A stretch of 64,000 nt of DNA. Source: Dromiciops gliroides. Taxonomy: Eukaryota > Chordata > Mammalia > Microbiotheria > Microbiotheriidae. The stretch spans positions 58,326,532 through 58,390,531 of the forward strand of contig NC_057861.1 in NCBI RefSeq assembly GCF_019393635.1, written 5' to 3'. The translations under genes were made by a program, and so were the position numbers. This document shows, piece after piece, positions 11,791 to 23,900 of the stretch. Within the stretch, counting starts at the first letter, position 1. The number at the start of each line of letters is the position of its first letter. The notes beneath the pieces were generated by a model. The model was not told where the DNA came from. It did not search any database and worked only from the letters and a program-made list of their open reading frames with translations.

Positions 11791-11822
11791 AAGATTTTAT
11801 CTCTCTCTCTCTCTTGATTTAG

Positions 11823-11988
11823 GAAGAAAAAGCAGCTATTAGCAAAGCAAAGCATTTTTTGGAGTCCCACCTATACTCAGCAGAAGACCCATATAGCAGT
11901 GCCCTCACCGCTTACTGCCTCACTCTCCTACATAGTCCAGCAGCCCCTGCTGTCCTTCGGAAGCTGAACAGCCTGGCCATTGTACAAG
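11823..11988 (+). CDS. CPAMD8: CPAMD8 exon: thioester-domain helices
   Basis: First recognisable CPAMD8 exon in the window: 166 nt, starting in phase 0 and ending in phase 1. It encodes 55 residues with [17 protein letters not shown] and [12 protein letters not shown]. These correspond to the alpha-helical toroid after the GCGEQ site in alpha-2-macroglobulin (the segment around CLES and KALLAYAFALAG). The acceptor is a CT-rich tract ending TTGATTTAG and the donor is CAAG/GTAATC. The preceding exon, with the rest of the domain, was not found in the 11.8 kb upstream, so that intron is long. The acceptor lies about 30 nt from the tail of nested L1 and SINE insertions. Confidence 0.92.
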
Positions 11989-14900
11989 GTAATCTGGGTG
12001 GGTGGCCTTAGTGGACCGCAAGCCACCCCAACACCCCTACCCTGACCTGAATGGACGTGTAGAGCCACAGGGTCATGTTAGAGCTGGAGAGGGCTGTAGA
12101 AAGCAGAGTCTGTCCTCTCATTCAGTGGATGAAATGCCTCAGGCCTGGGAGGAGGAAACTACTAGACCAAGTCCTGGGCACTGTGACGTGGTCAGATGAT
12201 AACACTTTCCAGAGGAGAGGCAGTGTAGCATGGTCAAAGTGTTCCATCTTTGAGTCAAAGGACCTGAGTTTGAATCCTGACTCTCTCTTCTGCTTACCCA
12301 GGGAAGTCACTTCTTCATTCTGAACCTCAGTGTCCTCATCTGTCAGATGGCTAGAATGATGTTTCCCATAAGTACCTCCCAAGGCTATTGTGATCTTTAC
12401 ATAGGAAAAGCGCTTTCTAAAACCTAAGGAGTTTTATTGTCTACATCTGTAATTTCATTAGCATGGGGAATGCCTGATATGGAAACTCTATTAATTATAT
12501 AGATGGCAACACTTCTATAACTTATAGTTTTAAATAGTTGTCTAGGACCATAAGAGGTTCAATGACTTGACCAGTGTCATGCAAACTAGAAACAAGACTT
12601 GAACCCAGGTCTTCAAGACTCCAAGGACTGCCCCCTACCCACTATGCCAAGCTATCTCCCACATCCAACTTTTAGACCTAAAAATCTCTATCAGTATCAG
12701 TAATAACTCATGGGGAGGAGGAAGGGGCTTGGAATTGTCATGTTTCCCAGTTAGGCTTTCCCAACAACTAGCTCTGAATTGGGAATAATCCATTTAAAGG
12801 CAAATGGCTGAGAATAAGAACTCCACAGGAACCTCATTGTTCTGCCCTCTCTGGGGCCTGTGTCAAGTTTTCTTCTTTTCTTTTTTTTTGCGGGGCAATG
12901 GGGGTTAAGTGACTTGCCCAGGGTCACACAGCTAGTAAGTGTCAGGTGTCTGAGGCCAGATTTGAACTCAGGTCCTCCTGAATCCAGGGCCACTGCTTTA
13001 TCCACTGGGCCACCTAGCTGCCCCTCAAGTTTTCTTCTTAATAGGGGGACCTTCTAACAAGGTCCTTTCAGCTCAGTCACTATGTCTCCTAGAGCCAAAA
13101 TATACCCAGTTTGTATAAAACTATAATCACCTCCATAAATATATACGAGGCAAGGCCCTGTTTGGGGGACAGCAAAGGCCACAAGGACATGGCCTCTTCC
13201 ATAAAGGTGACCCATATCAATGTAACTGTATAATCCATGTCTTATCATTTCAGGAAATACCGAAAGGGTACAAATAAAAACAAACCTGCTTTCATGCTTG
13301 ACACTATAGTAATACTTCAGTATATTTAAAATTATTCCTTTAAAAGCCTAAGTATCGGGCAGTGAGGTGGCACAGTGAATAAAGCACCAGCCCTGGATTC
13401 AGGAGGACCTGAGTTCAAATCTGGACTCAGACACTTGACACTTACTAGCTATGTGACCCTGGGCAAGTCACTTAACCCTCATTGCCCCATCAAAAAAAAA
13501 AAAAAAAAAAGCCTAACTATCCTTGTTAGTTATTTGAATTCATAGCCAGGAATGCAAGGGTGTTTTTCTGATAGAGCTTGGACAAAAACTCAGCTGAAAT
13601 CCAGTGGTAGAGTCACAAAGAAGGCTCACCTGGCCAGGTGAATGGAGGTATGAGATGGCAGCATTTGTATCTGGTAGATGCAAAGAGGGTCCTAACCTCT
13701 CTCCTTTGCTGGGACTGCTTTGAGCTCACCTCTGTCACCAGGGTGAGCACAGTTTCTCCACTGGCCTTTTGAGACAATTCTCATGAGACTGCTGGAGTAG
13801 AGAACCTTGTGGGAGGGATAGAGGAGACAGACCAGCCATGATTGCAATGGATCAATACAACTGTGGAGTTGAGTTTCCCTTGGGATCTGTGCTTATGGGT
13901 ACATGTCCCCAAGGGGAATCCAGTGTGTGTCTCAACAGTTCTGCCAAATTTCTCTAGGTCTGGGACACAGAAAACAAAAGGGGAGGCAGTGATGATAAAT
14001 CTGTTTTGTAAGGTCAGTGAGGACGTGTTCATTTACTTCTGGTCAATAAATGCCGAACAACCTCTTGATACAGTAGTACAGTGATACAAGATACTTGATA
14101 CGGGAGGCTGAGGTTTGGGGTGGTCACAAAATGATGTCAGACAGTGTAGACTTGACAAGATGATTGATTTGGGGATAAGAGAGAAGATAGCTCTGAGGTG
14201 ATAAACCATGAGGGAAGATGGTGGTATTCTCAACAGAAATAGGGAAGTGGGGAGGATGGGAAGGTTTGGAGTGACAATGACGAGTTCAAGTTTAGATAGA
14301 GAGGGTTTGAGGTAACAATTTGGGTGGATAACCTCGACATCCTTCGGAGTCTTTCCTTCTTCCCTACAAGGTGTTTGTGGGAACATTAAGAGGAATGGAT
14401 TGAATATGCTAAAAATGAAATTCAAGTAGGGATAAGTGTATGGTCCTACATCTGACTTCAAAAAACCAAACTCTAGGAGCAGCTAGGTGATGCAATGGAT
14501 AGACCACCGGCCCTGGAGTCAGGAGGGCCTGAGTTCAAATTTGGCCTCAGACACTTAACACTTACTAGCTGTGTGACCCTGGTCAAGTCACTTAACCCCA
14601 ATTGCCTCGCAAAAAAAAATAAACTGTATAAGTATAGGGGCAGAGAGGAGGGTAATATAGCTAAAAAAGGTGGCTAAATATGAAGGGCAGCTAGGTGTCA
14701 CAGTGGTTAGAGCACCAAGCCTGGAGTCGGGAAGACTCATATTCCCGAGTTCAAATCTGGCCTCAGACACTTGCTAGCTATGTGACCCTGGACAAGTCAC
14801 TTAACCCTGTTTGTGCCAGTTTTCTCATCTGTAAAATGGGCTGGAGAAGGAAATGGCAAATCCCTCCAGGATCTCTGCCAAGAAGAGCCCAATGAGGTCA

Positions 14901-17900
14901 CAAAGAGTCAGACACAGCTAAAAATATGAAGAAGCCTTGAACAAACGGAAGGTATCTGTGAGGTGATAGGAAGGCTGGGGCAAACAGCTGGAAGCAGTCA
15001 GACAGTGGCCTGCTCTGGCACTCTAGGGCTGGTTAGAGCCTAGCTGAGGCAATGTGTGCAGCTGTTCACCTATCAGAACAGCACCTTCCTAGAGGCTGGA
15101 GCAGTCTGGTCTTGAGGGGCTGTTCTAGCTGGGATAATAAGCAAAGCAGGAAGCCCTGCAGATGGCAAGATGGCTGGATCCTAGGTGAACCTCTGTCTGG
15201 TACAGTGGTCAGGCTGACTCAATATAGTAGACTAGTCACTCACCAGTCAGAACAGTCAAACCCTAGGCACACTTTTCTGACAGTCCAGTCTGGATGTGCT
15301 GGTTCAGATGCGGATAAGCAGGGCAGCAGGCTAGACGGAGAGCTGAATCCCCTGTTTTGGAGGTCTTCTGTTCAGTCCAGTTGCCTCAGGTGCCTTCTGG
15401 CATCTCTCCCAACCCTGACATCCTAGGATTCTGGGACCGTGGCTACCTTTTAGCTACTTTTAAAAAATCCTGTTGTGTCATTCCAGATGGATTCACACAT
15501 TGGAGCCTGACGGGAACACTTGTTACTGATGAGGACACATTTATGGGATTTAATGATGGACTTTCTCAATCAGGTACTGGTATCCCCAGCTGTCTTTTGT
15601 GTGTCTGTGTCCATAGCTGAGACGACAGTGTGCATCTTTATCCTTGCTTAGCATGGACTCTTTATGCTAACCACCCAGACTCTCTACTTTTGTGGAGAGA
15701 CCATCTGCCAGGTAGCTTCTGCTCGGAATGGAATTCCCTCCTCTAATTAGCGGCTCCTTCTCTTTCAGTTATTTCGGCTGAAGTGGAGATGACAGCCTAT
15801 GCCTTACTGACCTACACGCTCCTGGGAGATGTGGCCTCAGCACTGCCAGTGGTGAAGTGGCTGTCGCAGCAGAGAAATGCGCTTGGGGGGTTCTCATCAA
15901 CCCAGGCGAGTCCGTGTTTGGAATGACAATAATGGCTCCTGGTTTAGGGTTTTCCGATCCATTTCACAAGCAGGAATCATGGGAGGAGCGCTGGATGGGC
16001 AGTAAGAGGACCAGGATGTGAACTAACTTCTCTGGGGCTCAGTGTTCTCATCTATCAATGAAAAGGGTTTTGAACTCACTGAACTCTCAGGCACCTCCAT
16101 CTCTAAATCTATGATCTCATCAGTAACCCCATCACATAGGGAGTATGAGTGTCATTCCTATGTTACATAGAGAATCAGAGTTGGAAGGGACCTGAGTCCT
16201 TGTAGTCCAACCCCAGTCTAAGCAGGAATCCCATCTAGAACATAAATAGCATGCCATGATTCAGCCTCTGTTAAAGACCCCTAATGGTGGGGAGCTCATC
16301 ACCTCCCCAGAAGGTTCAAGTGTTCAGTAATTTTTTAGTCTTGTTCAACTCTCCATGAGCCTATTTGAGGTTTTCTTGGCAAAGAAACTGGAGTGCTTTG
16401 CCATTTCCTTCTCCAGTTCATTTTACAGGTGAGGAAACTGAGGCAAACGGGGTAAAGTGGCTTGCCGAGGGGAACAGCTAGTAAGTGTCTGAGGCCAGAT
16501 TTGAACTCAGGAAGATGATGCTGACTGACTCCAGGCCTGGCACTGTAGCCAGTATGCTACCTAGCTGCCCAAATAAAGCAACTCTGGTGGACTTTTGGAC
16601 ATCTCTAACTGTTTGGCAATTTGGTCACATACCAAGCTGAAATCTGCCTCTCAGCTACATTTCACTCTGCTCTTAGTTCTGCCCTCTGGGGTCAAGCAGA
16701 AGAAGTTAAATCTTCCTTTATCCTGATAGTCTTGGGGCAGCTAGGTGGCGCCGTGGATAAAGCACTGGCTCTGGATTCAGGAGGACCTAAGTTCAAATCT
16801 GGCCTCAGAACTGTGTGACCCTGGGCAAGTCACTTAACCCTCATTGCCCCACCAAAAAAAAAAAAAGAAAAGAAGTATCCTGATAGTCTTTATATACTTG
16901 AAGACTTTCATCATATCCTTCCCACATCTTCTCTTCTCCAAGCTAAACAGCCTCAGCCCGTCTGCCGGTCATCAAATGACCTGGTCCCAGTGTCCTCACC
17001 ATCCTGGTTACCCTCTTCCAGATGGGCTCCAATTCATCAGTGTCTGTTCTAGAATGTGGTCCTGTCACTGAACAGAACAGTCCCAATCTGATCTGCCCAT
17101 GACCAAGGGCTGGGGTCTCTCCCCCTCCCTGGCCTGGCCACCCCATCCCCCCTACTGTGCTTCTATTCACAGACCAAAGCCACCTTCTCCTTGAAGACCA
17201 TGATGTTACTTCTCACCATTATTGAGTAATTGAGCTGAGTGTCTCATAGAGCTCCCACGACTGAGAGTGAGGTTAAGGGTCATGACCAAGGTGACCCAAT
17301 TAGCAAACACAGGTTGGGGTCTTACCATACTGTGCTGCCTTGGCTGGTAACCTATAGAACACTACACCCTAAGTCTGCCTATAGCAGGCCTATGGCCCTC
17401 TTCTCTTTGAGAGACTACAGGTAGCTGGGGGAGCTTCTGAGGGATGCAGGGAGATTTTGTTACCGGGTGCAAATGGAAAAAAGATTCTGGTGCAATTAAA
17501 AAATTCCAGTTATCAGCTTGTCATAGCACATTTATCTCCTATTTCCATGTCTTTCTTGTCATAATGACTGTCATACTCCCTAGGAAGCTTAAAAAAAGAG
17601 GTTATGCTGGGGGTAGCTAAGTGGTGCAGTGGATAAAGAACCAGCCCTGGATTCAGGAGGACCTAAGTTCAAATCTGGCCTCAGACACTTGACAATTACT
17701 AGCTGTGTGACCCTGAGCAAGTCACTTAGCCCTCATTGCCCTGCTTAAAAAAAAAAAAAAGGTTATACAGTCCTTTCATTATACTGTGAATTCTTGATCT
17801 GTATTTCACAGGACACATGTGTGGCCCTGCAGGCCCTGGCTGAATATGCTATCCTGTCTTATATTGGAGGAGTTAACCTCACCATCTCTTTGGCATCAAC

Positions 17901-20900
17901 TAACCTAGACTACCAGGAGACATTCGAACTGAACAAGTCCAACCAGAAGGTCCTGCAGACAGCGGTGGTACGTTGGTTCCGTTCACACTGCAGCCATGAG
18001 GAAGAAAATGCTGTTCTCAGCTGGTGGGTGTGAATTCCCTAAAGAAGGATTATGGGAAGCAACCCAGGTCCTAGCTCTAAGGAGCGTCTCCTGTGTCAGG
18101 GGAAGGCTGAGCTTGATAATGCACAAAGCCTTGTGAGCTGTTCTCTCCAAGGCCCTTCCCTAGGCGTGGACACACATGACTTATGAATTAAGGATGACAT
18201 AATTACAGTTGCATCATTCATCACAGAGGGTGCTTGAGGCTTTTTGATGGGGAGTATTGGCACATAGCTGGCTGTGATAAATACACACTGAGTCAAATAG
18301 GTCCTGAGTCCTTGCGTGGAATGTGTTTTCCTGTGTCTTTTAAGTAAGAATCACGAAAGTCATGTTTCCTCTTCTTTCTGCAGATCCCTAGTATTCCCAC
18401 AGGACTCTTTGTTAGCGCTAAGGGAGAAGGCTGTTGCCTGATGCAGGTGAGAAAAGGATGCTGAAGTCTTTGTTCCTCTGTTTCTCCTTCTCTCTCTTCC
18501 TCTTCCCCCCACCCTCTACCTCCCCATGTCTCACTCTTTAGCAGAACTCTGCATTGCCAGTTTTCTTTGGAGACAACTGGTAATTATTCCCCCAGCTTCA
18601 TTGCCTTCTAGGACCCCCTAGGATGATGCCGGCCCTGCCAATTCAAGGCCGGTCAAGTTTTCCTTCCACCCAATATGCATATACTGACTAATAGCTCTCC
18701 CCACCAAAAATAAATAAATTGCAAAAGTGCACTTTGTCCACAAGGGGGCCTGGGGCAGAACATACATGGCTCAATGCCAATTACTCCACACTGCTAACTA
18801 AAACAACTGGTGGGTCACTATCTTCGTTCTCAACTAGACCAGCTGGTTTCTTATTTGTTTTTGTATTCCCCGTTGAGTTGAGGAGTTTGAGCGGATTACA
18901 AACTCAATATACGTCAATGCTATATTTGACTTGACAGCCAAAAAAGCTGAGTCTGTCCTAGGCCACATTAACATTAGACAGGCCAAGTGCATCAACTGAC
19001 ACAAAAATTTTATTAGAATTTTACTTTGAAATAAAAAATTTCACCCTACCTCTATTTTCTGTACTTTGTGGCTTAAAATAATGCCCTGTGGCAATTGATG
19101 CAACTTAGTCCTTTGAAATATTCTTACATTCCAGTTGTTTCAAGGGCAATAGCTAGAATGATGGGATTATTTGGTCTGTAATATGCAGCCTACATTTTAG
19201 GAAAGACACTGAAAGCTGGAGAGCTTCCTAAAAAAAGGCAACCAGGGCAGTGAGGAGATGAGAAAACCTGCTGTTTAAGGACCGACTGAAGAAATGGGGG
19301 GGGGGGTTTAAGCTGCAGAAGAGAAGAGAAGATTCAGTGGGAATGTGATACTTATCTTGATTTTAGAAAGAGCTGCTGTTGTGAGCTTAGATTTATTATG
19401 CTTGGCAGCAAAGGCCCAATACCTCCTGGGAGCTATGGGTGAAAAATGGATAGAGGCAGATGTAGGCTTGAGAGAAGGGAACATGTCTTAGTAATAAGGA
19501 TTATCCCAAAAAGGACTGGGCTGGTGGGCTGCTAGGTGGTACAGTAGATAGAGCACCATCTCTGGATTTGGGAGGACCTGAGTTCAAATCCAGCCTCAGA
19601 CACTTGACACTTACTAGCTGTGTGACCCTGGGCAAGTCACTTAACCCTCATTGCCACACAAAAAATAAATTTTAAAAAAGACTGGAGGGGCAGCTAGGTG
19701 GCGCAGTGGATAGAGCGCCAGCCCTGGAGTCAGGAGTACCTGAGTTCAAATCTGGCCTCAGACACTTAACACTTACTAGCTGTGTGACCCTGGGCAAGTC
19801 ACTTAACCCCAATTGCCTCACTAAAAAAAAAAAAAAAAAGGACTGGACTGCCTAGGAGGTAGTGAGTTCTCCCTCATTGGACTTCTTCAAGTTATGGATG
19901 GATGGATGGATGGATGGATGATCACTTGCTGGGGATGTTATAAATGGGATTGTTGATCAGCTGGTCTCTTCCAATACCTATATTCTGTAACTCTGGAAAA
20001 TTGAATCGAAATATCCATGGCCATGGACAAACCCCGCTCCATTCGCCATCAGAAAGTGGCCATTTGTCTGTTGATGAGCCTCTCAAATATTTCCAACTTA
20101 AGCCCATAGTCACCAGCACATTGGGTAAAAGCAGAGCTTGATTGGCCTTGAATTGGCAGGGCTGCCATCATCCTAGGGGGAGATGAAGGCCAAGTGATCT
20201 TGGGAGCAATCACTTCACCTGCAGCTCCATTTCCTCACCAGACAGACTGGTCTTTCCATTTCGGGAACATACCTTCATTGTACTCTCCTGTCTCTGTTTC
20301 TGCTCCTGCCATTCCCGCTAGCCTAGAATTCTTTCTTCCTGTCTTCTCTCAATCTCTACAGATCCAGCCAAGATCAAAGCTCACCTCCTTTCTTGCCATC
20401 CTTTCTGACTAATGATAGTATCAGTAATAGCTTGTCTTAATATATATTTGAAAGTTTGCAAAGTGCTTTCCTCATAACAAATCTGTGAGAAAGAGAATAT
20501 ATGTATTTTGGGGGGAGGGGTGAGGCAATTGGGGTTAAGTGACTTGCCCAGGGTCATGCAGCTAGTAAGTGTTAAGTGTCTGAGGTCGGATTTGAACTCA
20601 GGTCCTCCTGAATCCAGGGCCAGTGCTTTATCCACTGCGCCATCTAGCTGCCCTGAGAATATATGTATTATTACCCTCATTTATAATGTGCATGGCTCGA
20701 TGCCAATCTCTCCACACTGCTACCTAAACCAGCTGGCAAAGTGATTTATCCAGATCCCACAGCTACTAGGCATCCGAGCCAGGATTGGAAACCTGGGTTC
20801 AACAGCTTTTCTACTCTACCACACTGGCTGCCCTGTCTCTGAATCACCCCCTGTGAAGACCTCAGTGATGATCTAGTCCTACCCATACCCTCACAGCGAT

Positions 20901-23900
20901 CCCCTCTACAACACGCTTGACAAGTGCAGCTGACAAGACCCCAGTGATTCCTGAGGTAACATGCTCTGCTTTTGGACAGCTCTAATATAGGCTCCAAGAG
21001 GATTTCACCAATGAGAGAAGGGAGCCATCTTGGCAGAGATATTCTAGAGTAAGAAGGCCTCAAGAAGGGTCAGCTAGGTGGCGCAGTGGCTAAAGCACTG
21101 GCCCTGGATTCAGGAGGACCTGAGTTCAAATGCGGCCTCAGACACTTCACACTAGCTGTGTGACCCTGAACAAGTCATTGCCCTGCAAAGGGAAAAAAAA
21201 AAAAAAGAAGGTCTCATGGGTAGTTGGAGACTCCCAGGCAAGGAGACCTCAGATGTTAAATGGGCCAGTGTTTGAGGCATGGTTTTGAAGTCTACAAGAC
21301 AGGTATAGAGCCAGCCAGACTGGGCCCTTCTGACTTTCTGGACTTCGAAACCATGTCCCCACACAAGATGCCTTCAGTGCAACCCAGGGTCCCATTGGAC
21401 CCTCTTTTGTGTGTTTTCTTCCCTGATTAAAATATAAACTCCTTGAGGGCAGGGGCTGTCTGTCTTTTTGCTTGTATTTGTATCCCCATTGCTTAGCACA
21501 GTGTCAGGCACATAGTAATGTTTGATAAATGCTTGTTTCATTCCTTTCTTCCCCACATACATACCTACAAAGTTTAGGGACCCAGAGCAACTTGACTAGC
21601 TTTCCTTTCCCTGGGTGCAATCCTGCTTCCAAAGGTAAACACAGCAGATAGAGGAGAACTACCCAGAAGAAGTTTATGTAGGATTTGAGAACATCTGCTT
21701 CTTCCTAGAACATATTAAGCTAGAACACTGGATAAAATTGAAGATGAAATTATATGAAGAAAAATATAAAGTCTCACACTTGCATTCAAAAAGTCAACTT
21801 CACAAAGTCTAAGATGATCGTAAGCACGGTTAGAGGTTTATCTGAAAAATCAAGATGCCAATTGCTTTAATGTATTACAAGCTCAATATGAAAAAAGCTG
21901 AGGGTTTTGGAGGACTGACTACAAGTTCAGTATGAATTAGCTGCTAAAACAACGGGACCTTGGGTTGCATTGAGGAAGGGACAGCGTCTAGGAGGTGACA
22001 GTCCTCTTCCACTAAGGTCAGCACTGTGTTTATGGAAGATTCATTTAAGGAACTGAAGCTATTTACCCTGGAGAAGAGGCTTACTGACCTCAAGTATTTG
22101 AAATGGGAGAAAGAATTTATTGCCTGTTCTACTTGACCCTAGAAATAAAACCAGCATCCCTAGACAAAAGTAATGAAGAGGCTCGATTTATGGAAGAAAT
22201 TTCAAAACATTAAAGCTATCCAAAAGTAGAGTATACTAGCTCAGGAAGTAATGGGTGTGTTCTCCTTGGGCATCTCCCAATCCTGGATCAGACCCTTATT
22301 AGCTGTGGATTCTTGGGTAATTCATTCAACTCTATTAACCTCAGTTTCCTCATTTTATAAATGAGGATAATAATACTTGCATTCTCTCTCTTTCACAGGG
22401 TTATTATGAGGAAAGTACTTTGCAAACTTTAATTTTATATTAATATAATTTTATTATATATAATTTTATATCAATATAAGCTATTGTTGTTATTATCATT
22501 AGTCAGAGAGAATGTCATGAAAGACATTCTCAAAAGATGGGCAGGATTTGCAGTGACTGAGAGGGAAAAAAGGGGAAGAAACAGTTCTAGGCTGGTTGCT
22601 AGAATGGCAGAAACAGAAACAGGAGAGTACAAGAATGTTCCAGAAATGGTGAGCCCAGTCTGGATGGAGCAGGGTTCTATAAAAGAGTAGTAGAAGATCA
22701 TGCTGGAAAGATAGGCTGAGAGCCTCTGCCTCTCTCTCCCAACACTCATGCCCCTGAAGGAGCTCAGGATACTTATTTAGAGAAGACTTCGGGGAATAGG
22801 AAGCTATTTTCAAGTGTCTGAAGGGCTACTCAGTGGACAAGAAGTTAGATTCATTTTAAATGTCTCCAGAGTGGAGCAGCTAGGTGGTGCAGTGGATAAA
22901 GCACCGGCCCTGGATTCAGGAGGACCTGAGTTCAAATCAGGTCTCAGACAGTTGACACTTACTAGCTGTGTGACCCTGGGCAAGTCACTTAACCCTCATT
23001 GCCCCACAAAAAAATAAACAAATGAATGAATGAATGAATGAATGAATGAATGTCTCCAGAGCAAAGAACTAGAACAAGGGGGTGGGAGTTCCTTGGAGGC
23101 AGAAATGAAAGCTGTTCAGAACTGGAGTGGGCTTCCCTAGTGAATCACAGGCGATTTTCCATCAGAGATTGGATAGCTGCTTGTCAAAGATGCCCCATAG
23201 AGAATCCGTGCCTTAGGTAAGAGTTCTGAGATGTGTGTCCATGGCTGTGGAGTCACAGTGGGTGCAAGCTACCCAGATTCCACGTAGAGCTCTTGGTGGC
23301 TAAATGCTATCTATGTTCTCTCTGCTGGGACAGATTGATGTAACCTATAATGTGCCTGACCCAGTGGCCAAGCCAGCTTTCCAGCTCTTTGTGAACCTCA
23401 AGGAACCCAAAACTGAGAGGCACCGCTTTCAACCCCCACTTGGACTGGCCTCTCCAGCAAAGAAGCTAGAGACCCCTCAACGGGACTTACCCCTTGTAGA
23501 TGATGATGACCCAGCATCCGATCAAGACCACCAAGAGTACAAAGTGATCCTGGAAATATGTACCAGGTAAGGAGCCACCTGGGGCTGGAAATGGGGGATC
23601 ATCAGAAAGCCAGGAGGAAACCAGGCAGATACAGAATCGGTAATGCCCCAAAATTAGGACTGCAGGACTGGAGATAGGAATCATAAGGACCAGCCAACTG
23701 AGAGGGATTCTGACTTTCATAAATTTGTTACGTAGCAAGAGTCTCTTAACTAACACAGTTGAACAACGTGCTCACTGACTATTCACGTGTTCATGCATTT
23801 CTATATGTAAGTTATAATTACCAAGCAACAAGCTTGCTCACTTCTGGGAAGTGAAGGAGGATGCAAACACATTGGTGGCTTCATGGAGAAACAGGCAAAG

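Larger units (their letters stand above)
16150..17200 (-). mobile_element. L3/CR1 LINE, antisense, with two nested SINEs
   Basis: GAGTTGGAAGGGACCTGAGT, GGGGAGCTCATCACCTCCC, TTCTGCCCTCTGGGGTCAAG, TTCTTCTCTCCAAGCTAAAC-like sequence and CACTGAACAGAACAG form one reverse L3 copy. It is interrupted by Mar1 (16325-16572) and a short SINE (16734-16868). Confidence 0.65.
19200..19990 (+). mobile_element. L3/CR1 fragment carrying two tandem SINEs
   Basis: L3-like sequence on both sides (AGCTGCAGAAGAGAAGAGAA; GGACTGCCTAGGAGGTAGTG; TCACTTGCTGGGGATGTTAT). Two short SINEs are inserted at the motif AAAAAGGACTGG. Confidence 0.6.
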
